Shown: one piece after another, positions 46,778 to 58,830 of the stretch | How positions within the stretch are numbered: position 1 is the first letter of the stretch | Layout: the number at the start of each line of letters is the position of its first letter | Source: Viscum album | Taxonomy: Eukaryota > Streptophyta > Magnoliopsida > Santalales > Viscaceae | Assembly (NCBI GenBank): GCA_963277665.1 | Contig: OY728163.1 | Location: 1,900,802,644 to 1,900,866,643 of the forward strand | Length of the DNA: 64,000 nucleotides | Direction: 5' to 3' | The notes under the pieces: model-generated | Databases searched by the model: none | Told to the model about the DNA's origin: nothing | Seen by the model: the letters and a program-made list of their open reading frames with translations, nothing else | Position numbers and translations under genes: made by a program

Positions 46778-46889
46778 TTTTTTAACATCACGTTACGTTT
46801 TCAGGTACTTTTGATGTTTATAGGTACCTTTGTTTTGGGGTAGTAACTTGGGAGAGTTAGGAGATCTTTATATGATGTTTTGAGGCAAA

Positions 46890-47085
46890 GGGGAAGTCGC
46901 ACGGGCGGCGCACAGGTTGTCTAAACCGTGCTGCCAAACCGTGTGTAGTTGGTTTTGGAGGTAGTAGCTCCCACACGGGTGGCACATGGTTTGTCTAATC
47001 GTGCGGCCAAACCGTGCATAGAGCGGCTAATGCACGGTTAGCGCATGGTTTTTCTAACCATGCAGGTAAACCGTGCGAACACTTA
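46890..47085 (+). repeat. U3 repeats in the E2 5' LTR
   Basis: About three imperfect units of 65-70 bp contain 'ggtttgtctaaccgtgcgg' and 'ccaaaccgtgc' with an internal inverted character (GGTTNGTCTAACC). They lie directly upstream of the TATA box, where LTR enhancer repeats are usual. The 3' LTR has the same at 53930-54120. Confidence 0.7.
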
Positions 47086-47095
47086 AATGAGATCC

Positions 47096-47103
47096 TATAA
47101 AAG
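47096..47103 (+). promoter_or_regulatory. E2 LTR TATA box
   Basis: TATAAAAG in 'gatcctataaaagtggatc', about 315 bp into the LTR. The 3' LTR reads 'cctaaaaaagtgg' at the same place, a damaged box. RNA polymerase II start would be expected some 30 bp downstream. Confidence 0.65.
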
Positions 47104-48970
47104 TGGATCTCACTCATTTTGCCTCTAAGTGCATAATTTTTCCTCCTAAATAGCCCTAACTCAGTATTTTCTTTTCCTAAGGTCAGAGAAGGTTCTCCCA
47201 TCATTCCGGAGGCGATCGAAAGGAATCTCTTGGTGAATAGAAGCCAAATTCTTGAGGTATGTGATCGTTATTGTTCGGTTTCTTAGATCTACTTAGATCT
47301 TATTCTCCTCTTGTCTCAGTTTCATAGATCTATGCCTGTTATGGGTAGATCAAAGTGTGTTGATTCCAAATTTGATGAGATTTGGTCTTGGTCATGCTAT
47401 AAGAAGAGATCTAAGGTGGGGTTTTAAGGATTTAGATCGAGATCTAGATCGACAACGTTGTGCCGCTTAGTTTTTGGGGTTTCTCTTTGGGATAACTCCC
47501 ATTATTAAATTGAGGTAGGTGGTTCCATATAGACTTTCCAAATTGATTATCATTGTATTTTCTCAATTTATTTCAATTTTTGATTTAATTTCAATTGCCC
47601 AAATTTTCTTTCTATTAAATTGATAATAACTCGACTCCAGTGAATTGAGATATTTGAAATGGTTTTAGAATAAAAATTTGGGGAAACCCCAATTCCATTG
47701 AATTGGGTGTATTTATGGAAATTGTCCAATTTAGATTGTTCAATTTAAATTGTGGATTTGATGGAAATGATTTCAATTAAATTGTTGAATTTAATTGTGA
47801 AAATAAATTGTGTAATGATGGAATTGGTTTTGAACGGATTTAAAACTCATTAAAATGGCTCCAGATGATTTGATAGAAAACCATTGGTTTTATCTTGTGG
47901 AAAGTCATGTTTTGAATAAAACATGTATTGGTTTTAAATGGAAAGGAATTAAAACTTTTGAAATGGAAGAATGGGAATGATCATATTTTAAGCAGTCTTA
48001 AAATAGTTCGCCCGTCATATAAGAGCACATGAAAGCCTTAGGTAGTTAGTGAGTTATTTGGATACAGTATACACTACAACAAAGTTCTAAAACATACTTG
48101 TGGTGGGTCACATCCCTGACTGGTTGGTGATGAGTCTCCTTTGGCCAGTTTCATAGGGATGTGTGTATACACATTTTGCTGAGTTCACATAGAGAGTGTT
48201 GAATCCTATAACTGGTTAATACTATCGTACCTTTTGGTAGATGACCATGTCACTCGCTTGTTTATTTATATTTGAGATATAAATTTATTCCAATTCTTTT
48301 GAACTACTTTATATGCCTGTTGAATTTTATATAAACTGATTTATTTAAATGTTTTACTTAAGCTATTTTTTTAGAAATATTCTATCATTTGTAAAGCCTT
48401 TGCTTAATTTTTTTTACATCCTTTGAAAATGTATTGTATATTTTGTTAGAATATGCTTTTGAATTGACAAACCTATTTATTTGAAAATTGAAAGATTTTC
48501 CTTAGATAATAAATATTTGACATCTGTTACGGAATCTTTGGTGGTATCCTACTGGGCTTAGGCTCACACCCTACTTTTTCCTTCGGGTGTTTGTAGATTT
48601 CCTTCTTCTAGGCTCGACCAAAGGGAAGGAATCTCTTGGAGGAGGATCCAACTGTTGATCTTCTCTTGGTGATTTATGTCCTTAGGGACTTTGGGACTGT
48701 TTTCCATTTTTAGTACTACGGTTGTAGTACTTTGGCCTTTTTATGATTTTTTGTTTTCTGGTGCATTACTCCCAGTGGAGTTTTTTCTTGTTATGCATAC
48801 TGTCTTGTTTCTTTTTCTTCCGTATTATTATGGAAAAAATTGTTCCCACTTGTGTGTTGTGTGATTCTAGGTGCTAGTCTCCGACCCGTGGGGATTGGGA
48901 ATGCCCTTCAGGCTATGTCTGGGACGAATCGGTTATCGGGTTACCAGGGTCATCGGGTTGGTTCATGACA

Positions 48971-48989
48971 AAATGTTATCAAAGGAAGG
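48971..48989 (+). other. E2 primer-binding site, decayed
   Basis: 'aaatgttatcaaaggaagg' lies directly after the LTR, at the place and with the outline of TGGTATCAGAGG but with several changes. Confidence 0.6.
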
Positions 48990-49252
48990 TTAAGAATCTT
49001 TTATTGATGATGGTATGCATCTGAGTATTCTTGTCGGGACTTAAGGGGGTAGTTGTGATTGAGTTCCTGGTTTGCTCTCACCGCAATGAATCTTAAGTCA
49101 CTATGGTTGGTTAGGGAAATACAACTTGTGGATTAGTTCAAGTATTTTTCCTGTTTTGATTTGGATAGAGTGGAATCCAAATCTTTTGAATCCCTTCTAT
49201 TAAGAATAGTTTTCCTTATTACTCTATTTGAGTATTAATCAAATGAATTTTT

Positions 49253-50220
49253 ATGTTCTGTAGAAACATGCCTCTGAGAAGACGTGAGAATATGATCCCA
49301 AAAGAGGCTGCTGCTAAATCTCAGCAAGTGAGTACTGTTGTGGATCCGAGTTTGGTTGAGGTGATTGTTCACACTTTCCAAGCTCTAGGACATGCACCAC
49401 CTCCAGTTCCTGTTCAGACTCCAGCTATAGATCCTCTTAGTGATATTCTCCGACATTGTTATCAAGAGTTCCTATGCCAGAAGCCACCAGTTTTCAAAGG
49501 CTCCACTAACCCTCAACATTCTGAGGAATGGTTGAAATAGATGGAACATCTGTTTGGGTTCTTTGAGACACCTGATGTGTTCAAGGTGAAGTGTGTCACC
49601 TTCGTGCTAGAAGGACAAAGTTGGAGATAGTGGGACACGATGGTGACGGCTGGGAAACATGAGGGTTTGGAGTGGAAAGACATTATTGTTGTTTTCACTA
49701 ACCAGTTCTATCAAGAATCAATGGTGTTGGACAAGGCTGTGGAGTTTTTTAATCTTGAGCAGGCCAACAAAACCATGAGTGAGTACACAAATCTCTTTTC
49801 CGAGTTGGTACAGTTTGCTCCTGATATTGTATCTAATGAGAAGATGAAGGCATGACTATTCGAGTTGGGACTTCAATCAGATATCTGTTCTCAGGATTTC
49901 TTACTGAAGCTAACAACTTATACTAATGTGCTGGATAGGGCCATGATGGTTGAGATGGACCTGATATGGAAGTTAGAGTTTAAGGAGGTTCTTTTCCCTC
50001 TAAGTGGCAGTGTTGGCTACTTTAAAGAAAAATGGATTCACGACGTTTCTCATGGAAATTCTCAACAACAGAGTAATTCCAAACCTCTGGTAGAAACTGG
50101 AGGGGATTCTCTGAATTTCTATTAGTGTGGAAATTGAGGACATTCTAAGAGGGTTTTCATTGAGGCACCCAAGAATTGTAGCTCCTACAGACGTTTAAGT
50201 AACTTACAGATATTCTGCCA
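49253..50220 (+). pseudogene. gag: E2 gag
   Basis: The frame opens at 49253 or at the second ATG at 49268 (MPLRRREN). The capsid region follows (RHCYQEFLCQKPPVFKGSTN, then EWLK at the first stop). In-frame stops at 49538 (TAG), about 49627, 49853, 50123 and 50135 interrupt it, but the frame itself does not shift to about 50140. The zinc-knuckle region at 50120-50190 reads F-Y-stop-C-G-N-stop-G-H, so both its first cysteine and its frame are lost. Gag forms the particle and binds the RNA. Confidence 0.85.
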
Positions 50221-50343
50221 TCACTTCTCTAATCCACGTAGTATAACGGGCTATCAACACCTCCAAAAACTATGGGGAAATCAAATGCTTCACGTGAAAA
50301 AGGGTTCCATCCATAGGCATCCCAAACTAAGCTTCTTCACACA

Positions 50344-50925
50344 TTGGTAGAGTCGCCAGAGGTAGTTGATACATTTCCTGCAACTGTGAGAGGTACCATT
50401 ATTATAACTTCATCTTTAGTGACAGCTCTTTCTGATACTAGTGAATCTCACTCTTTTATTTCAACCCATATTGTTAATATTCTTAATCTACCTATGGATA
50501 TTTTATCTAGTGCGATGGATATTACTACTCTCCTTGGTACAATGAGAGAGAAGGGTCTCCGTAGTCCTGCTTGTGTCTTTTCTCTATCAGATGTTGATCA
50601 TGCTTGGAGTTTCTTGGTTCTCGACATGAAATATTTTGACATCATTTTTGGGATGGATTGTTTCATTTCCAATAAAGCTCGGATCGATTGTTATCTTCGA
50701 CAGGTCTACCTTACTACACCCATTGGTGTGCCACTTGTTTTTCATAGAGAATGGGACCCAAGGTCAAGCAGAGCTGGACCCTTTTATCCATGGTTGGGGA
50801 AAGTTATATTAGTGTTTTCTTTTGATCTGGAGAGTGATTCAATGTGTGGTGATCTCCCTCCAGTCATCGCTGAGTTTCTCGATGTGTTTCCTTCTGACTT
50901 CTTTTGTTTTTCACCAGTAATATAG
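50344..50925 (+). pseudogene. E2 protease region
   Basis: 193 open codons in a different frame from gag and pol. ALSDTSESHSFIS corresponds to the aspartic-protease active loop, which has D-T-S here in place of D-T/S-G. The region continues to the linker (LPPVIAEFLDVFPSD) before reverse transcriptase. Frame changes flank it on both sides, at 50138-50344 and again after 50925. Confidence 0.85.
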
Positions 50926-50929
50926 GTTT

Positions 50930-51577
50930 ATTTTTCTTTTGAATTAATTCCTGTTACTCAACTGGTTTCTATTCCCTCTTACTGAATGGCTCTAGTTGAA
51001 CTAAAAAACTGAAGTTTCAGTTATAAAATCTTCTTGATAAAGGTTTTATATGCCCGAGTGTGTCACCTTGGGCAGCACCAGTTCTATTCTCTAAGAACGC
51101 TGATGGTTCTCTTCTCTTATGTGTTGATTATCTAAAGATCAATCGAGTTATGATAAAGAACAAATATGCATTACCACGGATTGATGATTTGTATAATCAA
51201 ATGAAATGGGAAAAGTGGTTTTCAGAAAATTGATCTTCGATATGGTTACCATCATTTAAATATAAAAGAACCTGAAATTCATAAGACCGCTTTTTTGGAG
51301 TAGTTATGGCCATTATGAGTACCTTGTTATGCCCTTCATCCAAACAAATGCTCCTGAAGTTTTCATGGCTTTACAGAAAAAGATTTTCCGTGAGTATCTA
51401 GATACTTTTTTGGTAGTCTTTGTGGATGACATTCTTATCTACTCCAAGTCTGAGGAGGATCATGTGCATCATCTGAGAATAGTTGTAAGTCTTCTACGGA
51501 ATCACCGACTTTATGCCAAGCTTTCAAAGTGCAATTTATGGATTCGGGAAGTGAAATTTTTGGGACATGTGGTGTGA
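50930..51577 (+). pseudogene. E2 reverse transcriptase
   Basis: The front half (50950-51320) is disrupted by frameshifts; matches there include 'tgtgtcaccttgggcagc', 'gatggttctcttc' and 'tgtgttgattat'. From 51329 the frame is open and carries the polymerase motif [15 protein letters not shown] with both aspartates, then [11 protein letters not shown] and KFLGHVV, ending at a TGA (51575-51577). It would copy the element RNA into DNA. The break in the fingers region makes it inactive. Confidence 0.9.
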
Positions 51578-51607
51578 GAACAAGGAATAACAGTTGATAC
51601 TGAGAAG

Positions 51608-52237
51608 GTGAGGGCTATTATGACTTGGGAACAACCACGAAATGTTTTCGATATTCAGAGCTTCTTGGGCTTAGCTGGATATTATCGCCGGTTTGTTAAA
51701 GACTTCTCAAAGTTAGCTTCTCCAATGACTACTCTGACTCGAATGGGAGTGAAGTTTTCCTGGAATGTTAAATTCCAGAGTTTTTTTGTTGATCTAAAGC
51801 ATATTTTGACTACTACACCAGAGTTAACTCTTCATGAGGCTAGGATAGGTTATGTTTTCTTCTGTGATGCATCGGGTTTTAGTTTGGGATGTGTCCTCAT
51901 GCAGGGTAATCATGTTGTTTCCAATTGGTCTCGTCAGCTTAAGCCTCATGAGAAGAACTATCCTACCCATGACCTTGAACTTACATCTATAATGCACAGA
52001 CTTATGTGTTGGAGACATTACCTTTACGGAGAAAGGTTTATCGTGTATTCAGACCACAAGAGCTTGAGTTATATCTTTTCTCAAAGATATTTGAATCTCC
52101 GCCCAAGGCGTTGGGTGGAGTACCTGGAATCTTTTGACTTTGAAATTTCCTATACCTTGGAGAAAGGTAATGTAGTTTCAGATGCGTTAAGTAGGAAACT
52201 TCCATCACAAGCTATGAAAGAATCTTCAGAAGAGTAG
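51608..52237 (+). pseudogene. E2 connection domain and RNase H
   Basis: 209 uninterrupted codons. [19 protein letters not shown] is the standard end of reverse transcriptase and connection. RNase H follows with [15 protein letters not shown] (first catalytic aspartate), LELTSIMH (glutamate) and [11 protein letters not shown] (aspartate), and ends near DALSRK. It would remove RNA from the hybrid. The domain looks chemically intact although it is separated from its neighbours by stops. Confidence 0.92.
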
Positions 52238-52329
52238 AGTTTGATGGCTCTTTTTTCTCAGTTGAATATTGGAATTTAGAGGAAGGGTATGGAAGTTTCT
52301 TTATCCAGTGTCCAGTTGACATCTTCTCT

Positions 52330-53428
52330 TCTCGAGTTAATTCTTCAGGAACAACAACTGGATGATTAATTCTATATCATTAGGGACTCTCTTTATGGTG
52401 GGGAGACCGACACTCAGTGGTCGTTCTCCAAAGAGGGTGTTTTGTGTTATCGAAACTATTACGTTGTGCCGTTATCAGAAAGGAAGGATGTGAGGGGGGA
52501 TTGCCATAACTCTAAGTGGGATGTGCACCCAGGAACCATGAAAATGTTCTATGACATGCATAAGTAGTTTTTGTGGCTAGGTATGAGATGAGACATTGTT
52601 GAGTTTGTATCTCATTTCTATACATTCTAGCAGGTGAATGCCGAGCACCAAAAACCATCGAGTTTTCATAAACCACTTCCAGTACCTACATCGAAGTGGG
52701 ATGAAATCTCTATGGACTTTGTGGTTGGGATACCTCAAAACCAGAGAAATAAGAACGTGATATGGGTTGTGATCGGCAGGCAGACCAAGTTAGCTAACTT
52801 TATACCTGTTCAAGATGCAACTAATGTTGAGGAGTTGGGAAATTTCTATGTGAAAGAAATTGTTCATTTGCATGGAGTTCCGTCTGCTATAGTCTCCGAT
52901 AGGGATCATCAGTTCACTTCTTGATTTTGGAAAGGCCTTCAAGAGGCACTAGGATCTCAGATCCATTTATGCACGACCTACCATCCATAGTCATATGGCC
53001 AGACCGAGAGAGCTATTCAGATCCTTGAGGATATGATTTGCGCATGTGTTCTCGACTTTGGTGGGTTATGGGATGATCATCCGGGGCTAGTTGAGTTTTC
53101 TTATAACAACAGTTACCAGTCTATGATCAAAATGGATCCTTTTAAGGCATTGTATAGTCGTTCTTATAAATATCCGTTATGATGGTCAGAGATTGGTGAA
53201 AGTTCCTTGGTAGGACCAAGATTAGTCCATGAGACGACAACTAAGATCCATTTGATTCATCAGATAATGTTGACAACACAGAGTCGGTACAAGTCTTCTA
53301 CCAATCTGCGCCATAATCCTTTAAAGTTCTCAGTTGGTGACCAGGGGTTCTTAAAAGTTTTACCCCGATTAGGTCATCGACGGCTTGGGAGGAAAGGGAA
53401 GCTTGCTCCTCGTTTTGTGGGACCTTAA
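52330..53428 (+). pseudogene. E2 integrase
   Basis: The zinc-binding part at about 52480-52630 follows the family pattern (VHPGTMKMFYDMHK) with three in-frame stops at 52565, 52589 and 52628. The core at 52634-52924 has WDEISMDFVVGIP and SAIVSDRDHQFTS with both catalytic aspartates, then a TGA at 52922 and a TAG at 52988. A GLEF-like segment with GRKGKLAPRFVGP ends the domain at 53428. All in one frame. It would join cDNA to the chromosome. Confidence 0.92.
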
Positions 53429-53731
53429 TAGGTTATTGGTATTGTAGGGAAAATTGCTTACTGTCTAGCTCTACCACCACAGATAACATCAATACATAAC
53501 GTGTTCCAAGTATCGCAGCTACGAAAGTATCTCTCTGATCCATCTCATGTTTTGAGCTTGAGTGATCTTGAGATTGAACCAGATTTATATGTGACTGAAT
53601 GACTAGTCAGGGTTGTTGATTCTGAGACCAAGGTACTTCGTGGAAGAATGGTACCTCTAGTCCGTGTACTATGGAATCATGATTCTGATTCCCATGAGAC
53701 GTGGGAAAGGGAGGAACTAATGAGAGAGTAA
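53429..53731 (+). pseudogene. E2 integrase tail and chromodomain
   Basis: In the frame of integrase, the segment ending VLRGRMVPLVRVLW, with ETWEREELMRE before the TAA at 53729, has the spacing of chromoviral chromodomains (V-L-W, then T-W-E-R-E). In that family the domain guides insertion toward marked heterochromatin, which matches the nested heterochromatic setting. Confidence 0.85.
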
Positions 53732-53802
53732 TGACCTCATTTTTGATGTGGAGGTTTTTTCATTGGCTTTTTGGGGGCAGAAAGATCTTATAGTGTGGAG
53801 GT
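53732..53802 (+). other. E2 3' untranslated stretch and polypurine tract
   Basis: A short noncoding stretch ending in 'tagtgtggagg', the expected place of the polypurine tract, before the 3' LTR. Confidence 0.6.
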
Positions 53803-56010
53803 TATAACATCACTTTAGGTTTTCAAGTACTTTTGATGTTTCTATGTACCTTGGTTTTGGAGTAGTGACTTGGGAGAGTTGGGAGAACTTTAGATGATTT
53901 TTTAGGCAAAGGGGAAGTCTCACGGGCGACGCACATGTTGTCTAAACCGTGCGGCCAAATCGTGCGTAGTTGGTCTTAGATGCAGTAGATCCCGCACGGG
54001 CGGCACACGGTTTATCTAACCGTGAGGCCAAACCGTGCATGTAGTGTCTGCCGAGGTAGTTCCTAATGCATGGTTAGTGCACAGTTTGTCTAACCGTGCA
54101 GTTAAACCATGTGACCACTTAAATGAGATCCTAAAAAAGTGGATCTCACTCATTTTTCCTCTAAGTGCCTCGTTTTTCCTCTTAAGTGGCCCTAAATCGG
54201 GATTTTGCTTCTCCTAAGGTCAGAGAAGGTTCTCCCATTGTTCCAGAGGTGATCCAAAAGCTTCTCTTGGTGAATTGAAACTGGAATCTTGAGGTATGTT
54301 ATCATTCTTATTCGGTTTCTTAGATATACTTAGATCTGTTTCTCCTCTTTTCTCAATTTCATAGATATATGCCCGTTATGGGTAGATCAAAGTGTGTTGA
54401 TGCCAAATTTGACGAGATTTGGTCTTGGTATTTTTAGAAGAAGAGATCTAAGGTGGGGTTTTAAGGATTTAGATCCAGATCTCGATCGACAACTTTGTGA
54501 CGCTCAGTTTTTGGGGTTTCTCGTTGGGTAACTCCTGTTATTAAATTGAGGTAGGTGGTTCCGTCCTGACTTTCCAAAATGAATATCATTGTATTTGCTT
54601 GATTTATTTCAATTTTTTATTTAAATTCAATTGCTCAAATTTTCTTTCAATTAAATTGATAAAAACTTGATTCTAGTAAATTGAGATATTTGAAATGGTT
54701 TTGGCATTGAAATTTGGGAAAACCCCAATTCCATTGAATTGGGTGTGTTTATAGAAATTGGCCGATTTAGATTGTTCAATTGAAATTGGGGATTTTATGG
54801 AAATCATTTCAATTAAATTGTTTAATTTAATTGGGAAAATAAATTGAGTAATAATGGAATTGGTTTTAAATGGATTTCAAATTCATGAAAATGGCTTAAA
54901 ATGATTTGATAAAAATCCATTGGATTTATCTTGTGGAAAGACATGTTTTGAATAAAACCTGTATTGGTTTTAAAAGGAAAGGAATTAACACTTTTGAAAT
55001 GGAAGAATGGGAATGATCGTATTTTAAGTAATCTTAAAATAGTTCACCCATCGTATAAGAGCACATGAAAGCCTTATGTAGTTAGTGAGTTATTTGGATA
55101 CACTCTACGCTATGACAACATTCTAAAACATACTTGCAGTGGGTCACATCCCCGACAGGTTGGTGATGAGTCTCCTTTGGCTAGTGTCATAGGGACGTGT
55201 GTATACACATTTTGATGAGTTCACATAGAGAGTTAGGAATCCTATAACTAGTTAATACTATAGTACCTTTGGCAGATGACCATGTTGCTCGCTTGTTTAT
55301 TTATATTTTAGATATAAATGTATTCCAATGATTTTGAACTGCTTTACATGCCTAATGAATTTTATATAAACTGTTTTATATAAATGTTTAACATAAGCCA
55401 TTGTTTTAGAAATATTCCATCATTTGTAAATCCTTTGTTTAAAATATTTATTTCCATCCTTTGAAAATGTATAACATATTTTGTTAAAATATGCCTTTGA
55501 ATTTCCAAACCAATTTATTTAAAAATTGAAGGCTTTTCTTTGGATAATCTATATTTGGCATCTATTACAGAATCTTTGGTGGTATCCTACTAGGATTAGG
55601 TTCAAACCCTACTTTTGCCTTCAGATGTTTGTAAATTTCTTTTATCCAGGATCGAGAAAAGGGAAGAAATCTCTTGGAGGAGGATCCGGTTGTTGATCTT
55701 CTCTTAGTGATTTGTGTCCTTAGGGACTTTGGGACTATTTTTCCCTTTTTATTACTTGGGTTTTAGTACTTTGGGCTTTTTATGCCTCTTTTTTTTTCTG
55801 GTGCATTACTCCCAGTGGAGTTTCTTCTTGTTATGCATACTATCTAGTTTCTTTTTCTTCCACATTCTTGTGGAAAAAATTGTTCCTAGTTGTATGTTGT
55901 TCAATGCCAGGTGCTAGTTGCCGACCTATGGGGATCAGGAACTCCCTTAAGGCTATGTATGGGCCGACTCGGTTATCGAGTTACTAGGGTCACCAGGATG
56001 GTTCGTGACA
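53803..56010 (+). repeat. E2 3' LTR (2,208 bp)
   Basis: It starts TATAACATCAC and ends GGTTCGTGACA; collinear with the 5' LTR with moderate divergence. Confidence 0.9.
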
Positions 56011-56015
56011 AAAGG
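56011..56015. repeat. Right flank duplication of the 42-kb composite block (aaagg)
   Basis: Matches 13817-13821 exactly. Confidence 0.75.
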
Positions 56016-58830
56016 GATGTTAGGTTCATCAATGTCATGTTTTTATTTTCGCCCCATCATATAATAAAATTAAGTAGAATTTTCTAGTTATTAACATAAA
56101 ACCTCTTGATGTAATTAATCTATGAATTTGATAATTTATCAAAAAGTTTAAATTGACTGTTATATATGATTTTCCTTCTTTACCACTCGAAATGCGCTAC
56201 ATTATGTTTTTTAGGGAGAATCATACCCGAGGTCGAGTAGAGATGAGATTTCTTTTCAAATTTGTATAGGGTAATTCTGGTTCATTAATTCAACTTGGAA
56301 GAATAATATTTGGGTAATAATCTCTATCCAGTATTATTGGGGTTCCAAATGTATTTCCATATGATTGCTCTCGATTACCAGTAGTATGAGAGGTGGAGTT
56401 TTCTTTTGATTTATTACTTGATATTGATCTAGTTTCTGTTCCTTCTTACATTGAGGAACAAGAATATTTGAAAGAGTTAAAAAATTAGTTATACTATCTT
56501 TTAGAGATAGGAATTTATTCCTATGTGTTTCATAATGAGTAGCTCATATCCTTTCTATGTATAAAGATAATGGGACACTTCACCTATGTGAAGTTGACTA
56601 AAAAATAAATTGTTTTATGGTGAAGATGGAGTATATATTCCCACTAAATTAGTACTTATTTTAACCATTTGATAGGGTACACGTGTTTCTCAATGATTTT
56701 TATTTGATTTTGTGATCACCATATTATAACAAAATATTATGACCTCCCAAGATAAAATTCAAGAGCAAGTATATCAATTATCATTATCTTGATATACTTT
56801 TATTTTAACCATTGGTTTGGAAGTTTCGTTGGATTTTATGAACATGATATTTCATGGATACCATGAATTTTTATTTGTGGTATAAGTGGATAAAATTATA
56901 GTTCACTATATATTTTAGGGGGAAAATGTGTATATTCTAATATAATTTATTGTGATGTTGAGAAATCACTTAATTTTTTCCATTTTATTGAAATGTAACA
57001 TCAAAATCTAAGAAGTGATGTTCTTAGAACACATGATATTAGGATATGGTAATTATATTTATCTAAATAAGGTAAAATGCATTATGAAATTGGGGAAAAC
57101 ACATAATTTTTTTGACATTTAGAGATTCTTGGGTCTGGAATGATATTACCACATATTCATCAAATATTTCTCGAAGTTGGATTCTTCGATGAATAATCTC
57201 ACAAAAAAGTAGTGAATTTTATTTGGGATTAGAAAATTTAAATTTAATTTATTAAAATAAATGGTATTTTTACCTCTTCAATAGTGTTGAATCTTATATA
57301 GGAAATATATGGCTATGTGGTATTTTTTATGCATCTGGTCCCGGATCAGGTTTTGTACTTATATAGGGTGATGAAGTTGTATCCTATGCTTCTAGAAAAC
57401 TTTGGAAACCTGTGAAATTTTTTTAGAAAGATGTTCTAGAGCATTAACCAATGAAACATGATATTTAAAATTGTAATAATTAAATTTTTAGTGAAATATT
57501 TACTGTTTATTTTGAAAACAAAATATTGAGTTATATTTTAAATAAAAAAACATTAATGTATAATAGAGGAATTGGGTGTAGCACTTACCATATTTTGATT
57601 TGTACATTGCCAAACCCCATTCAAAGTGGAATGATGTTTTTGATTGCTCGAGGAGAAAACATTATACCGTCGTTTTTAACTAATCATCATAATATTGGAA
57701 CATGAAGGTACTCTTTTCTTAGTTGTAAGTTGGATTGTGGGAAATTGATCCTGAGGTTTTTTTGGCCTGAGTGTAGTTGAAATATTATCCTCAAATGATG
57801 ATTACTTAGGATCGTCATCTTGATGAATACTTATAAGGATTTAGGGAATCTATAATGGTGGGGATACCATTATTGAGTGGTATTTATCTATATAGGTCAT
57901 TAAATGTTTTCAAGAACGCTTTTTTTTACAATTTCCTATGAGAAAAGATATGAAAGCAGTTTCCATAATTCACAATGAGTATTGCACCTTGGAACCACAA
58001 TGATGTTTTAGGATATTATGGGATGATTCTGGTTTCTAGGTATGACATTAAACATCATTAAACTATTTTCTAATTTTTAGACCTTCCATCATATCAAATT
58101 CTAGTGCGATATGTATTAAGTTCTGATTAAATAGATTTGAGTGCCTAAACGGATGTGTTACGACATTTATATGAAAATTGGAGTTGGATTTCTAGGTTTC
58201 CGTAGATGGAATAATGTGACATGGGTTATACAAAATAGGATGACTAAATAAGTTAAATTTATTACCATTTTATATTCAACACATTTTGAAGACATGGGAT
58301 ATCCCAATGTGTAGGAGATTATAAAATTTATTGAAGTTAAATCTTTGGATGTTTTTGATTGGGATATTAATTTTAATTATTATTTTTTGATAGTACTCCA
58401 TGAGACAATGGAATCCCATGTAGTTTTTATCATTGTATATTATACGTAGACAAATGGATAGATAGAGTGAGATATATATTTTCAAAGACATACTGTGTTC
58501 TTGAATTCATAATTTTAATGGAGCTTAGGATAACAATTTGGGACTTGTTGAGTTTTCCTACAACAATAGTAAACTATACATTATTTGATAAGATTATTTT
58601 AATTTCATTAATAAATATTTTTGTATATATCAATTTCTTGTTGGATATTGGTGAATGTCCCTTGGTTGGACTGCGTTTGGTCAAAGAGACGACGATGATG
58701 ATTCATTTGATTTATTTGATAATGTTGACGAGACATGGCCAGTATAAATCCCACATTGATCGTCTATGATGAAATATAATTTTTATATGTCGAGGAGAAA
58801 GTTATGTTTTAGGATATTCAACTTGGTTGG
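56016..58830 (+). pseudogene. E3 protease end, reverse transcriptase, RNase H and integrase, heavily decayed
   Basis: It resumes the E3 coding relic left at 13816. Sequence like 'cccgaggtcgagtagagatgag' near 56230 matches 'acccaaggtcaagcagagctgg' in E2 protease. 'tttagagattcttgggtctgg' near 57115 gives the RFLGL motif of the connection domain, and 'catctggtcccggatcagg' near 57330 the DASG region of RNase H. Integrase phrases appear at 57990-58800 ('gagacgacgatgatgattca' near 58686 matches 'gagacgacaactaagatcca' in E2). The longest open run, 58467-58769, is partly integrase tail. No function is possible. Confidence 0.8.

Larger units (their letters stand above)
46781..48970 (+). repeat. E2 5' LTR (2,190 bp)
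   Basis: It starts TTTAACATCAC (from TGTAACATCAC, judging by 45856) and ends GGTTCATGACA. It is collinear with 53803-56010. U3 carries repeated 'aaccgtgcggccaaaccgtg' phrases, then a TATA box. Confidence 0.9.
46781..56010 (+). mobile_element. E2: Ty3/gypsy chromovirus, full length, defective
   Basis: LTRs at 46781-48970 and 53803-56010 enclose one gag-pol reading frame, most of it in a single frame with point stops. Integrase and a C-terminal chromodomain-like region identify a plant chromovirus, most like Tekay/Del. The right end is followed by aaagg; the left end is joined to Cassandra sequence, and the matching aaagg lies 33 kb away at 13817-13821. It is the best preserved gypsy copy in the window but is not able to move on its own. 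Confidence 0.92.

Noticed and set aside
46781..56010. E2 as an autonomous, active retrotransposon
   Set aside because: Several in-frame stops, at least two frame changes, a decayed primer site and an altered protease loop.
58467..58769. 100-codon frame as a separate gene
   Set aside because: Its second half follows the integrase tail of E3, and the first half is AT-rich without pattern.
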